DNA of 64,000 nt from an uncultured beta proteobacterium (GCA_903821995.1 CAIJNI010000086.1:47559-111558), one strand, 5' to 3'. Positions 39,694-48,322 are shown, numbered from the stretch's first letter. Numbers and translations are program-made. The notes: generated from the sequence alone by a model not told the origin.

Positions 39694-41177
39694 TATTTTT
39701 CAGCAGCGCCCCAGTTTGCAATTTGACGAGCTGAGCCAGTCAATGACAGAATATGCATTCCCGTATTCGCACGATCAACAATGTATACATAGCCTCTTTC
39801 GTCAACTTCTACATTGTTTGTCTGAATTGCTTTTTTATCAGAAGCAGCTGTAAATGGCAATTTGCTTGCCTTCCCACCAGCTGGTGTTTCTAAGACCACA
39901 GTGTTCTTATTCATTGCGGGGATAAAGTAAGCAATTTCTTTAGGGTTAAACGGATCACGAATATCTAATGCTCTTACACCAGCATTGAAATGCGAGAAAA
40001 ACATGATTTTTTTGAAATAAACATCCGTCATATTTTCGTTCGAAGAATGCGTGCCAAATCGTCCACCTTTGGAACAAAAATTTCCACTTTTCTCAGGCAC
40101 TGTCCAACTAGAAACACCGAAAGGTTTGCTTTCATTTGTTGAATCGACTATCCAGACCATTTGACGGCCTTCCAAACATTCCTTTTGGATTGCCTCATCA
40201 GTGACTACAATAAAATCTCGTTTGTGCCCAAGTAAGTTTTTAGAAAATTCAGGAACTTCTACATCTGAAATAGGAAATGTTGTGTGGGCACCATGCATTG
40301 CAGGCAAATCTAAACGCACCACTTGTGGATAGAGTAAATTTTCTGGGGTTGGTTCTTTAGGGCCATTAAGTAATTTATCGCGATCAACAATTTGAATAAT
40401 TCCTTCATTATTTGTACCATATCCAAAATAAACTCGATTACCCTTTACGCCAGAGGACATAACACCATGTAATTGCGTTGGCACCGCTCCACCTGCACCA
40501 GGTTGCTGACCAACTAATCCAAAATCTCTAATGAAAACTGGTTTAGTTGGATCAGATAAATCAAATATTTGAGTCATCCGAGTAGTTCTCCATTGAGGAT
40601 TACCCGACACTAAATACGCAATACCAGTATCACATTCCCAAAAACTCTTATGGGTATCTTTAAGGCCTTTAATAATTGTTGTTAATAATGTAGGAGCTTC
40701 TGGGGCTGTAACATCCCAAATCTCATGAGCTTGGTTCCCAAAAACTCGGAGCATATAAAACTTACTCTTATCAGCTTTTGGCAAAATTGCACCGCTACAA
40801 ACTCGCACCATTTGAGCCCCACCTTGCTCTGCTTTTCCTTCTTGACCCGGAAGGTGATAGAGATACACGGGTTTCTTAGGGTTAGTGACATCAATAATTG
40901 AAGTGCCGTTATCTTCCATTTTCCCATTAAGGGTGTTGAGTTTCTTATCCCCGTGATGGCCAATATAGGCAATCCACCGGTCACCTTGTTTTTGGATTGT
41001 AGGTTGATAAGCTGTTCTTCCTTGTAAATCGCTATAACCTTCAAGTTTCATATTTTTAGAAGCTTCAACACCTTGTGCTAAAACTTGCTGGGACATGAAC
41101 AAAGTACCGAAAATCAGCGTTGCAGTTATTTTCGAAAATTCAGTCAAGCGTTTTAATACTATTTTTAATTGTTTCAT
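39693..41177 (-). CDS. Secreted LVIVD-repeat (beta-propeller) protein
   Basis: 494 residues from ATG 41177, with AAAGGGA 7 nt upstream; a longer form would read through the promoter region. Signal segment ITATLIFGTLFMSQQVLAQ. Several propeller blades are seen: NGTSIIDVTNPKKPVYLYHLP, HEIWDVTAPEAPTLLTTI, TQIFDLSDPTKPVFIRDF, VRALDIRDPFNPKEIAYFIP, each like the LVIVD repeat. Cys residues suggest periplasmic disulfides. First gene of a three-gene operon with the cupredoxin-like and polytopic proteins; joint role unknown. Confidence 0.85.
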   Translation of the reverse strand: MKQLKIVLKRLTEFSKITATLIFGTLFMSQQVLAQGVEASKNMKLEGYSDLQGRTAYQPTIQKQGDRWIAYIGHHGDKKLNTLNGKMEDNGTSIIDVTNPKKPVYLYHLPGQEGKAEQGGAQMVRVCSGAILPKADKSKFYMLRVFGNQAHEIWDVTAPEAPTLLTTIIKGLKDTHKSFWECDTGIAYLVSGNPQWRTTRMTQIFDLSDPTKPVFIRDFGLVGQQPGAGGAVPTQLHGVMSSGVKGNRVYFGYGTNNEGIIQIVDRDKLLNGPKEPTPENLLYPQVVRLDLPAMHGAHTTFPISDVEVPEFSKNLLGHKRDFIVVTDEAIQKECLEGRQMVWIVDSTNESKPFGVSSWTVPEKSGNFCSKGGRFGTHSSNENMTDVYFKKIMFFSHFNAGVRALDIRDPFNPKEIAYFIPAMNKNTVVLETPAGGKASKLPFTAASDKKAIQTNNVEVDERGYVYIVDRANTGMHILSLTGSARQIANWGAAEK

Positions 41178-41274
41178 GATTGTCCCTTTATGAAAAAAAT
41201 GGCTTTTTGGGTAAGCTCTTCCTATTACTAAACTATACACAATTCTATACTTTAAAGTCTGTTTTTCTTCTTTT

Positions 41275-42471
41275 TTACAACTTATATAGTCTTGTGATGG
41301 CCTCTTCGAGTGTTTTTTCTTGCTTTGCAAAACAAAACCGAATGACCCCAGATTCTTGCCCTTTAGTATAAAAAGCCGAAAGTGGTATTGCGGCCACCCC
41401 TATTTCTGACGTAAGCCAACAGCAAAAGTCTGATTCATTTAATTTTGCCTCAGGAATATTTAGCCCGGTATAGTCAGCGCATTGAAAATAAGTACCCTCT
41501 GACGGCAATAGTTGAAATCGTGTTTTTCTTAACCCTAGTTGAAAAAAATTTCTTTTTTTCTCGTAGAAATTTGAAAGCCCCAAATAATGTTTTTGTTCTT
41601 TCAAATAATTAGACAATCCATACTGAACTGGTGTATTGACTGTAAACACATTAAATTGGTGAACTTTTCGAAACTCACTCGTCATACTTTTTGGAGCCGC
41701 AACATATCCTACCTTCCATCCAGTGACATGATATGTTTTTCCAAAACTTGAAATCACAAAACTTCTTTCAACTAATTCAGGATGACTAGAGACGCTTTCG
41801 TGGACCTTCTGGTCATAAACCATGTGTTCATAGACTTCATCACTAAGAACTAAAATTTCTGTCCCATGCACAATATCAGCTAGATGGTTTAAGTCTTCTT
41901 TTTTCCAAATCATACCAGTCGGATTATGTGGAGAATTAATCATAATCAAGCGCGTTTTTTCTGTTATTGCGCCCTCTATTTTTTTCCATGGAATTTGATA
42001 ACTCTCGACTTTTCCAAGAGCATCTCTTTTAACTTCTAAGGCTACTCTAATGGGTACCCCCTGTGCCATTTGAATAGCCGGAATATAACTGTCATAAGCT
42101 GGCTCAATCACAATCACCTCATCTCCGGGGCTAACACAACACATAACAGCAGTAAATATTCCTTGCGTTCCTCCAGCAGTTACAGTAATTTCATCAACTG
42201 GATCATATTGATAGCGATAAATGCTTTTAATCTTGTGTGCGATTTCTTGCCTCAATTCTGAGACCCCAGCCATTGGAGGGTATTGATTTTGATCTTGATG
42301 CATTGCTTCATTAACCATTTCAAGTAGCTGCCTGTCGCAAGAAAAATCTGGGAACCCTTGCCCAAGATTAATTGCTTTTTTTTCAGATGCTAATGCAGAC
42401 ATCACTGTAAAAATTGTGGTGCCTACATCTGGCAATCTTGAAGTAAATGTTGGTATTTTCTTTTTATCCAC
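41275..42471 (-). CDS. PLP-dependent aminotransferase, methionine aminotransferase (YbdL/MtnE) type
   Basis: 398 residues from GTG 42471 with AGAGG 5 nt upstream. Fold-type I aminotransferase: INLGQGFPDFSCDRQLLEMVNEAM, SPHNPTGMIWKKEDL, LSDEVYEHMVYD, and the PLP lysine in SSFGKTYHVTGWKVGY. Among relatives, YbdL-type enzymes prefer methionine and run the last step of methionine salvage (keto-methylthiobutyrate to Met); kynurenine aminotransferases are close. The nucleosidase and apt genes beside it favour the salvage role. Confidence 0.87.
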   Translation of the reverse strand: MDKKKIPTFTSRLPDVGTTIFTVMSALASEKKAINLGQGFPDFSCDRQLLEMVNEAMHQDQNQYPPMAGVSELRQEIAHKIKSIYRYQYDPVDEITVTAGGTQGIFTAVMCCVSPGDEVIVIEPAYDSYIPAIQMAQGVPIRVALEVKRDALGKVESYQIPWKKIEGAITEKTRLIMINSPHNPTGMIWKKEDLNHLADIVHGTEILVLSDEVYEHMVYDQKVHESVSSHPELVERSFVISSFGKTYHVTGWKVGYVAAPKSMTSEFRKVHQFNVFTVNTPVQYGLSNYLKEQKHYLGLSNFYEKKRNFFQLGLRKTRFQLLPSEGTYFQCADYTGLNIPEAKLNESDFCCWLTSEIGVAAIPLSAFYTKGQESGVIRFCFAKQEKTLEEAITRLYKL

Positions 42472-42488
42472 TTTTGCCTCTTTGATCT

Positions 42489-43007
42489 TTAAATTTTAAA
42501 TAGGGCTTTGCAATCTACGCCCATTTCTACTAACTTATCTTTCCCCTTGAGTTCTGATAGTTCTAACACCACGAGTGCCCCAGCTACCTCACCCCCGGCT
42601 TTACGTACTAGCCTACTCGCTGCAACCAAGGTCCCACCTGTTGCTAATACATCATCTATGATTAATACCCTAGCATGAGCGGGGAAGATATTTTTCTGAA
42701 TTTGTAAGGTATCAACACCATACTCTAGACCGTATTGTTGAGAGATCACTTCGGTAGGGAGTTTATTAGGCTTGCGGGCTAAAATCAGCCCGGTCTTTGC
42801 TAATTGGGCTAGAGCTGCACCAAAAATAAATCCTCTTGATTCAATCGCTAGAAGATAATCATATTGACAAAACATACTTAGTTCATATAGCTGGCTTATG
42901 GCTATTGAAAAAGCCTCATGGTTTGCCAGTAAAGGGGATATGTCTTTGAACATAACCCCAGGCTTTGGGAAATTTGGTACAGTTGGAATAAGATTTAATA
43001 GGTCCAT
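42489..43007 (-). CDS. apt: Adenine phosphoribosyltransferase
   Basis: 172 residues. IPTVPNFPKPGVMFKDISPLL at the N-terminus, ESRGFIFGAALA, and the PRPP loop ARVLIIDDVLATGGTLVAA are all standard. It converts adenine plus PRPP to AMP. Its ATG faces the start of the nucleosidase gene, which releases adenine, with only 3 bp (TTA) between the two start codons; the aminotransferase follows 17 bp downstream. Confidence 0.96.
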   Translation of the reverse strand: MDLLNLIPTVPNFPKPGVMFKDISPLLANHEAFSIAISQLYELSMFCQYDYLLAIESRGFIFGAALAQLAKTGLILARKPNKLPTEVISQQYGLEYGVDTLQIQKNIFPAHARVLIIDDVLATGGTLVAASRLVRKAGGEVAGALVVLELSELKGKDKLVEMGVDCKALFKI

Positions 43008-43010
43008 TTA

Positions 43011-43565
43011 ATGAAAAATTCTTTAATTATTATTGCCGCTCTAGAATCAGAAATTAATTCTAATTCTTTATTTCACCACATCCCAATTATTTATTCTGGG
43101 ATAGGAAAGATTAATGCTACTTTAGCTACAGTTAAGGCTATCGCTCAATTTAATCCCTCCTTAATCATTAACTATGGCACTGCTGGAAAGATTAATCCAA
43201 CTATATCAGGTCTCGTAAAAATAAATCGCGTATTACAGCGAGATATGCAAGCTCAACCTTTAGCTCCTAGAGGTACTGTTCCATTTTCTACAAAACCCAA
43301 TGTCTATATTTCTAACTCTTTAGGCCATACCTGTGCAACAGGCGATAGTTTTGTAACCCAACATGACGAATGGCTAATCGAACACAACGTTGATCTTGTA
43401 GATATGGAATTATTCGCTATCGCAGCAGTCGCTCACGAATATAACTTACCATGGCTTTCTTTTAAGCACATCTCCGATGATGCTAATCAAGACTCTGGGA
43501 AAGAATGGAGCAATCGTGTGCACCTAGGCGAAGAGGCTTTCTGGAATGAATTGAAAGCACTTTAA
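43011..43565 (+). CDS. MTA/SAH-nucleosidase-like phosphorylase-family protein
   Basis: 184 residues, shorter than the ~230 of E. coli Mtn. YSGIGKINATLATVKAI, NYGTAGKINPTISGLVKINRVLQRDMQAQ, ATGDSFV and LVDMELFAIAAVAHEYNLPWLSFKHISDDAN match purine nucleoside phosphorylase/MTAN active-site motifs (ME and SDDA). Probably cleaves methylthioadenosine or S-adenosylhomocysteine, releasing adenine for Apt. Its ribosome site (AATAGG) lies inside apt. Confidence 0.82.
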   Translation: MKNSLIIIAALESEINSNSLFHHIPIIYSGIGKINATLATVKAIAQFNPSLIINYGTAGKINPTISGLVKINRVLQRDMQAQPLAPRGTVPFSTKPNVYISNSLGHTCATGDSFVTQHDEWLIEHNVDLVDMELFAIAAVAHEYNLPWLSFKHISDDANQDSGKEWSNRVHLGEEAFWNELKAL

Positions 43566-43575
43566 AACATATTGA

Positions 43576-43604
43576 AAAAGCCGCCTTTTTATGAGGCGGC
43601 TTTG
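43576..43604. terminator. Bidirectional intrinsic terminator
   Basis: AAGCCGCCT (43578-43586), 7-nt loop, AGGCGGCTT (43594-43602). The plus side has a short TTT; on the minus strand the stem is followed by TTTTTC. Serves the convergent nucleosidase and MBL hydrolase genes. Confidence 0.88.
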
Positions 43605-43640
43605 TGTTGTAAATCTAACTTTGAGAACCTAGTAGAACTA

Positions 43641-44480
43641 TTAATACTCTATGGTTTGACCTTCAGTCATAGGGATAATTTTGATAGAACTACCCTTCAT
43701 AGCAGATTCAAACTCAGCCAATGTTCCTTTTGCTAACGGATTTGAGTTGTAATGAATTGGTATAACTGCTTTAGGCTTAATCATGTTTTTAATGGCATAA
43801 GCAGCATCTTCTGGGTTCATTGTAAAATTCCCACCGATTGGAATCATGACCAAATCTGGTTTGTAATATTTGGCGATAAACTCCATGTCTCCAAATAGGC
43901 CCGTATCTCCCATATGCCATATTTTTAAACCATTTTCTAATTGGATAATGTACCCGACCGCTTCACCTGCTGGATGGGATTCGTTTTTTCCTGTCGCTGG
44001 ATTATTCCATACGATAAGAGAAGAGTGCTCGGCTTTAACTGATGTAACTTTAATATTTGGAGCTGGCGTGACATAACCAGATTTATTAAATCTAAACCCA
44101 AGATTTGCTGGTATTATCCCCAGCGTTATGAGTGGTGTAACCATATCAGCTGGGCCATACAATATAGCTTCATTTAACTTAGCTAACGCAGGAGCATCAC
44201 CCAAGTGGTCAACGTGACCATGCGTTACAAGAACAAAATCTAGTTTACCTAGTGCAGATAAATCGTTTTTATAAATAGCCGGGGCTTTTGGCCCTCCCGC
44301 AATCCAAGGATCAACAACAAACTGCTTGCCCCCAGGGGACTTAATTTTAAAACCCGCTTGACCAAGCCATTGGATCTCCGTTTTAGATGACATTGTTTGT
44401 GCAACGCACAAGTTGCTAACCAATACAAAGCTAAGGCATATGCCGACAAATGCGTTTATTAATTTTTTTATATAGGGCAT
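43641..44480 (-). CDS. Periplasmic metallo-beta-lactamase-fold hydrolase (UPF0173-like)
   Basis: 279 residues from ATG 44480, with GGAGAT 6 nt upstream. Signal peptide KKLINAFVGICLSFVLVSNLCVAQ. MBL motifs: VTHGHVDHLGD (H-x-H-x-D-H), LKIWHMGDTGLFGDMEFIAKYYKPDLVMIPIGG, and PKAVIPIHYNSNP. UPF0173 relatives are cytoplasmic; this one is exported. Substrate unknown, and antibiotic hydrolysis is not implied. Confidence 0.87.
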   Translation of the reverse strand: MPYIKKLINAFVGICLSFVLVSNLCVAQTMSSKTEIQWLGQAGFKIKSPGGKQFVVDPWIAGGPKAPAIYKNDLSALGKLDFVLVTHGHVDHLGDAPALAKLNEAILYGPADMVTPLITLGIIPANLGFRFNKSGYVTPAPNIKVTSVKAEHSSLIVWNNPATGKNESHPAGEAVGYIIQLENGLKIWHMGDTGLFGDMEFIAKYYKPDLVMIPIGGNFTMNPEDAAYAIKNMIKPKAVIPIHYNSNPLAKGTLAEFESAMKGSSIKIIPMTEGQTIEY

Positions 44481-44680
44481 GAATATCTCCAAGTTAAATG
44501 GGGGGTTAATTATTACTGGTAAACTTTTATCGATGGGTGATTTTTTAATTTAATTACATTAATAATACAACTTTATTGTTTCGTCTGGATACCTCGACAA
44601 TATAAAAAATGATTACATTGTTGAAGCGCACTCTACTTGTCCTTGGTATTTCAAGATTAATAATTAACCTAGAATTTTAC

Positions 44681-45442
44681 ATGCGCCCTATTATTGCCCT
44701 CATTTTTCTATGCTTACTTTCTCCGCTTTATAGTGCCTCTGAAATTATATCTATCCCAAGCAACTATGGTGATACTCAAACCGCATATTGGCCTTCCTCC
44801 AATTCAAAGGCTGTCCTCCTTTTAATTCCTGGAGGAGAAGGAAATTTTGATATAGCAAGAAAAAATCCTCCTAAGCCAAATTGGGTACTTTCTATCCTTT
44901 ACAACAAAAGTCAAAAACACCTTGGTGTTGACCTGGTTTTTTTCGATAGCCCATATTCACTTGGGTGGATAGGTGGCAATATTGCACCTCGATATACTAA
45001 AGACCATTTGGGTCGTCTTTTAAGTGTTATTAATTTTTTTAAAGCTAAAACTTCTAAGCCCATTTATCTTATTGGACATAGCAACGGGACAATTAGCGTC
45101 TCAGAATTCTTAAACCAATCCTCTGAAAATCAAGCACTTTTAGCGGGTGCAATATTAAGTGCTAGCCGCAATGAGACAAAATTAAACCCACCTCTCAATG
45201 TGCCCATACTTTTTTTGCATCATGAAGATGATGCCAATGGACGATGGACATCCTATGGTACCGCACAAAAATTGTACGATAAGGCACTTATCTCCAACTC
45301 CTCTTCAACTCAATTCTTAACCGTGCATGGGGGAGACTCCGGTGGTAATCCCTCTATTAGCGGTCACCATATGTACGAGGGTTCATTAGAAGAGGCGGCA
45401 GGCTACCTCTGGGAATTTATTTTGAAAGAAAAAATGCCTTAA
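44681..45442 (+). CDS. Secreted alpha/beta hydrolase, copy B
   Basis: 253 residues from ATG 44681 (an ATG at 44609 would bury the signal peptide RPIIALIFLCLLSPLYSAS; the chosen start also gives the same distance to the mature domain as copy A). Motifs VLLLIPGGEGNF, GHSNGTISVSEFLNQ (Ser), FLHHEDDANG (Asp), GHHMYEGSLEEAA (His) match the copy at 35835-36578 closely. The two are paralogues separated by about 8 kb. Substrate unknown. Confidence 0.82.
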   Translation: MRPIIALIFLCLLSPLYSASEIISIPSNYGDTQTAYWPSSNSKAVLLLIPGGEGNFDIARKNPPKPNWVLSILYNKSQKHLGVDLVFFDSPYSLGWIGGNIAPRYTKDHLGRLLSVINFFKAKTSKPIYLIGHSNGTISVSEFLNQSSENQALLAGAILSASRNETKLNPPLNVPILFLHHEDDANGRWTSYGTAQKLYDKALISNSSSTQFLTVHGGDSGGNPSISGHHMYEGSLEEAAGYLWEFILKEKMP

Positions 45443-45600
45443 TTTACTCTTTTTTCCATAATATTTGTATATCTTGGAATCATCGCAGTTTGCTATTGGT
45501 CATGATACTGATGCAACCACTTAGATAGTGTATCCATAGAGTAGAGTTACTCCCTATCCTTCAGTAATGATCTATTTGTTAAGCGTATTTATTCTTGAAC

Positions 45601-46107
45601 TTACTCTCCCCAAATACTCCAGTCAAAAGACGGTGGTGAGGGCTGACTCCATGAGATAGGATATTTTTTAATCCCAAAGCCAAGTCGGCTCCAAATCCAG
45701 GCAACACTTGAAATAACTGTAATCCCTACTAATACGGTAAGTCCAATCTGCATAAAGCTGGCATGAGCTTGAACCATAATGATTGCATTGGCTCCTGCAG
45801 GTGGATGTACTGTTCTTGTCAAAAGCAATGCCGCAATGGTCAACACAACCGCTAACGCCATAACCCAAGGTGCATCCCCTAAAGAATGGTAAGCAATCAC
45901 TCCAATGACACTACTGATGATATGCCCCCCAAAGACCGCTCTAGGCTGAGCGGCAGGGGCTGTTGTTAATCCAAACAGAAACAATGTTGTGCCGCCTAAA
46001 GACGCTAGTATTAATGGGGAGCTTACTTGTGTTGCAAATAATGCAAGTGTTATTGCAACCGCTGAACCTAATAAAACCCAGATTAATCGAAGAAGTAGAA
46101 TGCGCAT
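45601..46107 (-). CDS. HPP family membrane protein
   Basis: 168 residues, four membrane segments. TVHPPAGANAIIMVQAH contains the naming HPP motif; SLGGTTLFLFGLTTAPAAQPRAVFGGHIISSVIGV is conserved. Some HPP proteins carry nitrite in plant plastids and cyanobacteria; in bacteria the role is open. It follows the aquaporin gene by 70 bp on the same strand, perhaps part of the arsenic-type group. Confidence 0.87.
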   Translation of the reverse strand: MRILLLRLIWVLLGSAVAITLALFATQVSSPLILASLGGTTLFLFGLTTAPAAQPRAVFGGHIISSVIGVIAYHSLGDAPWVMALAVVLTIAALLLTRTVHPPAGANAIIMVQAHASFMQIGLTVLVGITVISSVAWIWSRLGFGIKKYPISWSQPSPPSFDWSIWGE

Positions 46108-46177
46108 TCACAAATACTAACTGGTTTTTCTATTCCTAAAACTATATCTACTTTTTAAAGCACTTAGAGGTCAATTT

Positions 46178-46819
46178 TTATTCTTTAGAACCGTGATTTA
46201 TTCCTATGATGACTATCGCTGCGCATACTTGTGCAATCACAAAACCCATGACATCAGCCGGTTCTATTCCCACGAATGTATTTGTTAAGCTACGCGCAAA
46301 AGTGACTGCCGGATTGGCAAAAAATGTTGATGAAGTGAACCAATATCCGGCTGTTACCGTAAGGGCCACTAACATTGGGGTTCTTGACTTTTCTCCACGT
46401 TCGCTTATGTTGATCACTGAAAGTAAAATTAATGTTGATATAAATTCACTGGCCCAAATGCCAAGGCCTGTCCTCACTTTTACCGACTCTTGAATAATTT
46501 CTAGGCCAAACATTAAATGTGTTGTCCAAACTCCAATCACTGCCCCTAAAAATTGAAAAAACCAATACCCAAGTAATTTAGAAAGTTCGAGCTTGCCATG
46601 CTTCCAAACCATTAAGCTTACAAGAGGATTGAAGTGAGCCCCAGAAATTGGACCTAAAAGAACAATCAGCGTATAAAGTGCCGCTCCTGTAGCGATACTA
46701 TTTCCCAATAGAGCAACCGCGCCATTACCGTTGCTAAGAGAATCCCCCATAATTCCTGAGCCCGTCACGACTGCTAAAAGCAAAGCAGTTCCTACTAGCT
46801 CGCTGAGGTAACTCTTCAT
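46178..46819 (-). CDS. MIP-family channel (AqpS-like aquaglyceroporin)
   Basis: 213 residues, six membrane segments in two halves. Pore motifs are HFNPLVS (NPL in place of NPA) near residue 62 and FANPAVT near residue 168. The ATG overlaps the arsC stop (ATGA). In some alpha- and betaproteobacteria an aquaglyceroporin replaces the ArsB pump, letting arsenite made by ArsC flow out; the coupled gene order supports that here. Substrate is inferred. Confidence 0.85.
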   Translation of the reverse strand: MKSYLSELVGTALLLAVVTGSGIMGDSLSNGNGAVALLGNSIATGAALYTLIVLLGPISGAHFNPLVSLMVWKHGKLELSKLLGYWFFQFLGAVIGVWTTHLMFGLEIIQESVKVRTGLGIWASEFISTLILLSVINISERGEKSRTPMLVALTVTAGYWFTSSTFFANPAVTFARSLTNTFVGIEPADVMGFVIAQVCAAIVIIGINHGSKE

Positions 46820-47307
46820 GCGTTTTTATGAATCTCTGCTAAGTGATGCTTAATAGAAATGCTATCTAAGGTTTCTAAAGGCAACTCTAAGAAGAATTCT
46901 ATGCGATTCCTAAGACCTATTTCGACTTGCTCAAATGCATGGCGAATTTGCTCTTCAGAACCGACAACAGCTGCAGGGTCCGGAAATCCCCAGTGAGCTG
47001 TGGCTGGGTGACCCGGCCACACTGGACAGGACTCTCCTGCTGCGTCATCACAGACTGTAATAATAAAGTCCATTTGTGGGGCGTTTGGTGACGCAAACTC
47101 TTCCCAACTTTTATTGCGTAATTTTTCGCTAGAATAGCCTAATCGCTCGGCCAACTCCATTGCCAGTGGATGAATATCCGACTTAGGCTTAGAACCTGCA
47201 GAATAACCAATCAAACGGCCATGACTTATTGTTGAGGCTAATGCTTCGCCAATGATTGATCTACAAGAGTTACCAGTGCATAAAAAGAGTATGTTGTATG
47301 TTTTCAT
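46816..47307 (-). CDS. arsC: Arsenate reductase, thioredoxin-coupled LMW-phosphatase type
   Basis: 163 residues. The phosphate loop is FLCTGNSCRS (C10 to R16); the redox pair is C86 and C94 in VCDDAAGESCPVWPG, as in enzymes that shuttle a disulfide to thioredoxin. It reduces arsenate to arsenite. A low-molecular-weight phosphotyrosine phosphatase is the alternative but lacks the second Cys pair. No arsR regulator is visible upstream in the 90 bp before the divergent 47398 gene. Confidence 0.9.
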   Translation of the reverse strand: MKTYNILFLCTGNSCRSIIGEALASTISHGRLIGYSAGSKPKSDIHPLAMELAERLGYSSEKLRNKSWEEFASPNAPQMDFIITVCDDAAGESCPVWPGHPATAHWGFPDPAAVVGSEEQIRHAFEQVEIGLRNRIEFFLELPLETLDSISIKHHLAEIHKNA

Positions 47308-47397
47308 TTTGGTATATTAACAAACTCATATTACTACTTGAAGAAATTCTCTTATAAAAGAAATTTTATTTATTCTACTTTTTACTAATACCTATTA

Positions 47398-47784
47398 ATG
47401 AATGACAAGTTAACTTTGCAAGCCCTAGTTGCTCTAGCAAATAGCCCTTTTACGCACAAACAATGCGATGGCTGTGTGGGGTTAATTTGTGATGGGTGGG
47501 AATCTATTCCAGCAACTTTTGATCGAAAACAGTTAGAACTCATCGGCAGCATGCGTTCAGATGACGCAATGGATAATTGGCGCGAATCACACCCTCTGGG
47601 GACCAACTCATGGTCCGTCAACGCACCAATCGCATTTGGCTATCATCCTTACAACAAATGCGACATCTATCAATGCATTTCATGCGCCCGGAAATACCTT
47701 CGGTACACAGAATATGGCGGTTATTATCTTGATGAACGGATTCGTTTTCTAAATCCAGCCCTAATTACTAATTCTTTTTCTTAA
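47398..47784 (+). CDS. Conserved hypothetical protein, Cys-rich
   Basis: 128 residues starting ATG 47398. QCDGCVGLICDGWESIPATFDRKQLELIG in the N-terminal half and HPYNKCDIYQCISCARKYLRYTEYGGYYLDERIRFL near the end carry C-x-x-C and C-x-x-x-C-x-x-C patterns that could bind one or two metal ions. No signal or membrane segment. Divergent from arsC, so it might share its regulation. Family not recognised. It overlaps the convergent 47768 gene by 17 bp. Confidence 0.72.
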   Translation: MNDKLTLQALVALANSPFTHKQCDGCVGLICDGWESIPATFDRKQLELIGSMRSDDAMDNWRESHPLGTNSWSVNAPIAFGYHPYNKCDIYQCISCARKYLRYTEYGGYYLDERIRFLNPALITNSFS

Positions 47785-47995
47785 GCAACCAATAGAGCGT
47801 AAGTACTACAAATATCCCGAGGAATGTTCCTGGTGGAAGGTTACGTAAAAAACTATTTGTGTTATTAAGAACGGAATTGATAAATGATCCGCTTGCATCA
47901 GCCCCAAGGATGATCCCCAAACTAATGCAAATCAAAATAAAGATAAAGAGTACTTCAATAATGCGCCAGCCTGTTTTTATAAGAGTATCAATCAT
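47768..47995 (-). CDS. Small membrane protein B
   Basis: 75 residues, two membrane segments (VLFIFILICISLGIILGA and LGIFVVLTLYWLLKKK) around a short polar stretch (SGSFINSVLNNTNSFLRNLPPG). Basic ends suggest both termini in the cytoplasm. Same layout as protein A directly upstream; both read like a diverged duplicate pair. Function unknown. Confidence 0.65.
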   Translation of the reverse strand: MIDTLIKTGWRIIEVLFIFILICISLGIILGADASGSFINSVLNNTNSFLRNLPPGTFLGIFVVLTLYWLLKKKN

Positions 47996-48004
47996 CTATT
48001 TATT

Positions 48005-48028
48005 GGGGGCTCGATTTCAAGAGCCCCC
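48005..48028 (-). promoter_or_regulatory. GC-rich intercistronic hairpin between two small membrane proteins
   Basis: GGGGGCTC (48005-48012), 8-nt loop, GAGCCCCC (48021-48028), a perfect 8-bp stem. No T-run on the minus strand after it. It lies in the 48 bp between the two small genes and could protect the upstream message 3' end or lower expression of the second gene. Confidence 0.5.
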
Positions 48029-48043
48029 ATCCTTGTGAGCTAG

Positions 48044-48277
48044 TTAAGAAGCTGAGCGGTTAGAAAAGATCCACATAATTATTCCAAGAACAATCAAGCC
48101 GACCAATCCATTACTACCAAGACCCTTAACTAAATCAATAAGGTTTGTTACGACACCACCAAAAAACGGCAGAGAACTACCTACAAGAACAGATGCGACA
48201 ATTGCTAGGCCTAACAACATCAAGCCAATATCAGTAATTGCGCCTATCCATGTTTTTACTGTTGAAATTCCATTCAT
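48044..48277 (-). CDS. Small membrane protein A
   Basis: 77 residues, start ATG 48277 with AGGGGA 6 nt upstream. Two membrane segments (IGLMLLGLAIVASVLVGSSLPFF and NGLVGLIVLGIIMWIF) separated by GGVVTNLIDLVKGLGS. Strong ribosome site suggests good expression. No homologue recognised by eye; topology matches the gene downstream. Confidence 0.7.
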   Translation of the reverse strand: MNGISTVKTWIGAITDIGLMLLGLAIVASVLVGSSLPFFGGVVTNLIDLVKGLGSNGLVGLIVLGIIMWIFSNRSAS

Positions 48278-48322
48278 TAAAATCCCCTTATTTAGGTTAT
48301 TAATAACTTCTTTTCGGACAGC

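Noticed and set aside
41178..41330. Longer N-terminus for the LVIVD protein
   Set aside because: The extra 51 residues are Lys-rich and precede a perfect ribosome site and signal peptide; they run through the intergenic promoter region and into the aminotransferase gene end.
43641..44480. Antibiotic-degrading metallo-beta-lactamase
   Set aside because: The H-x-H-x-D-H motif is shared by the whole fold; sequence around it matches UPF0173-type hydrolases, not class B beta-lactamases.
45443..45600. Gene or RNA in the 158-bp gap before the HPP gene
   Set aside because: No frame with motif, no stable hairpin and no terminator could be supported.
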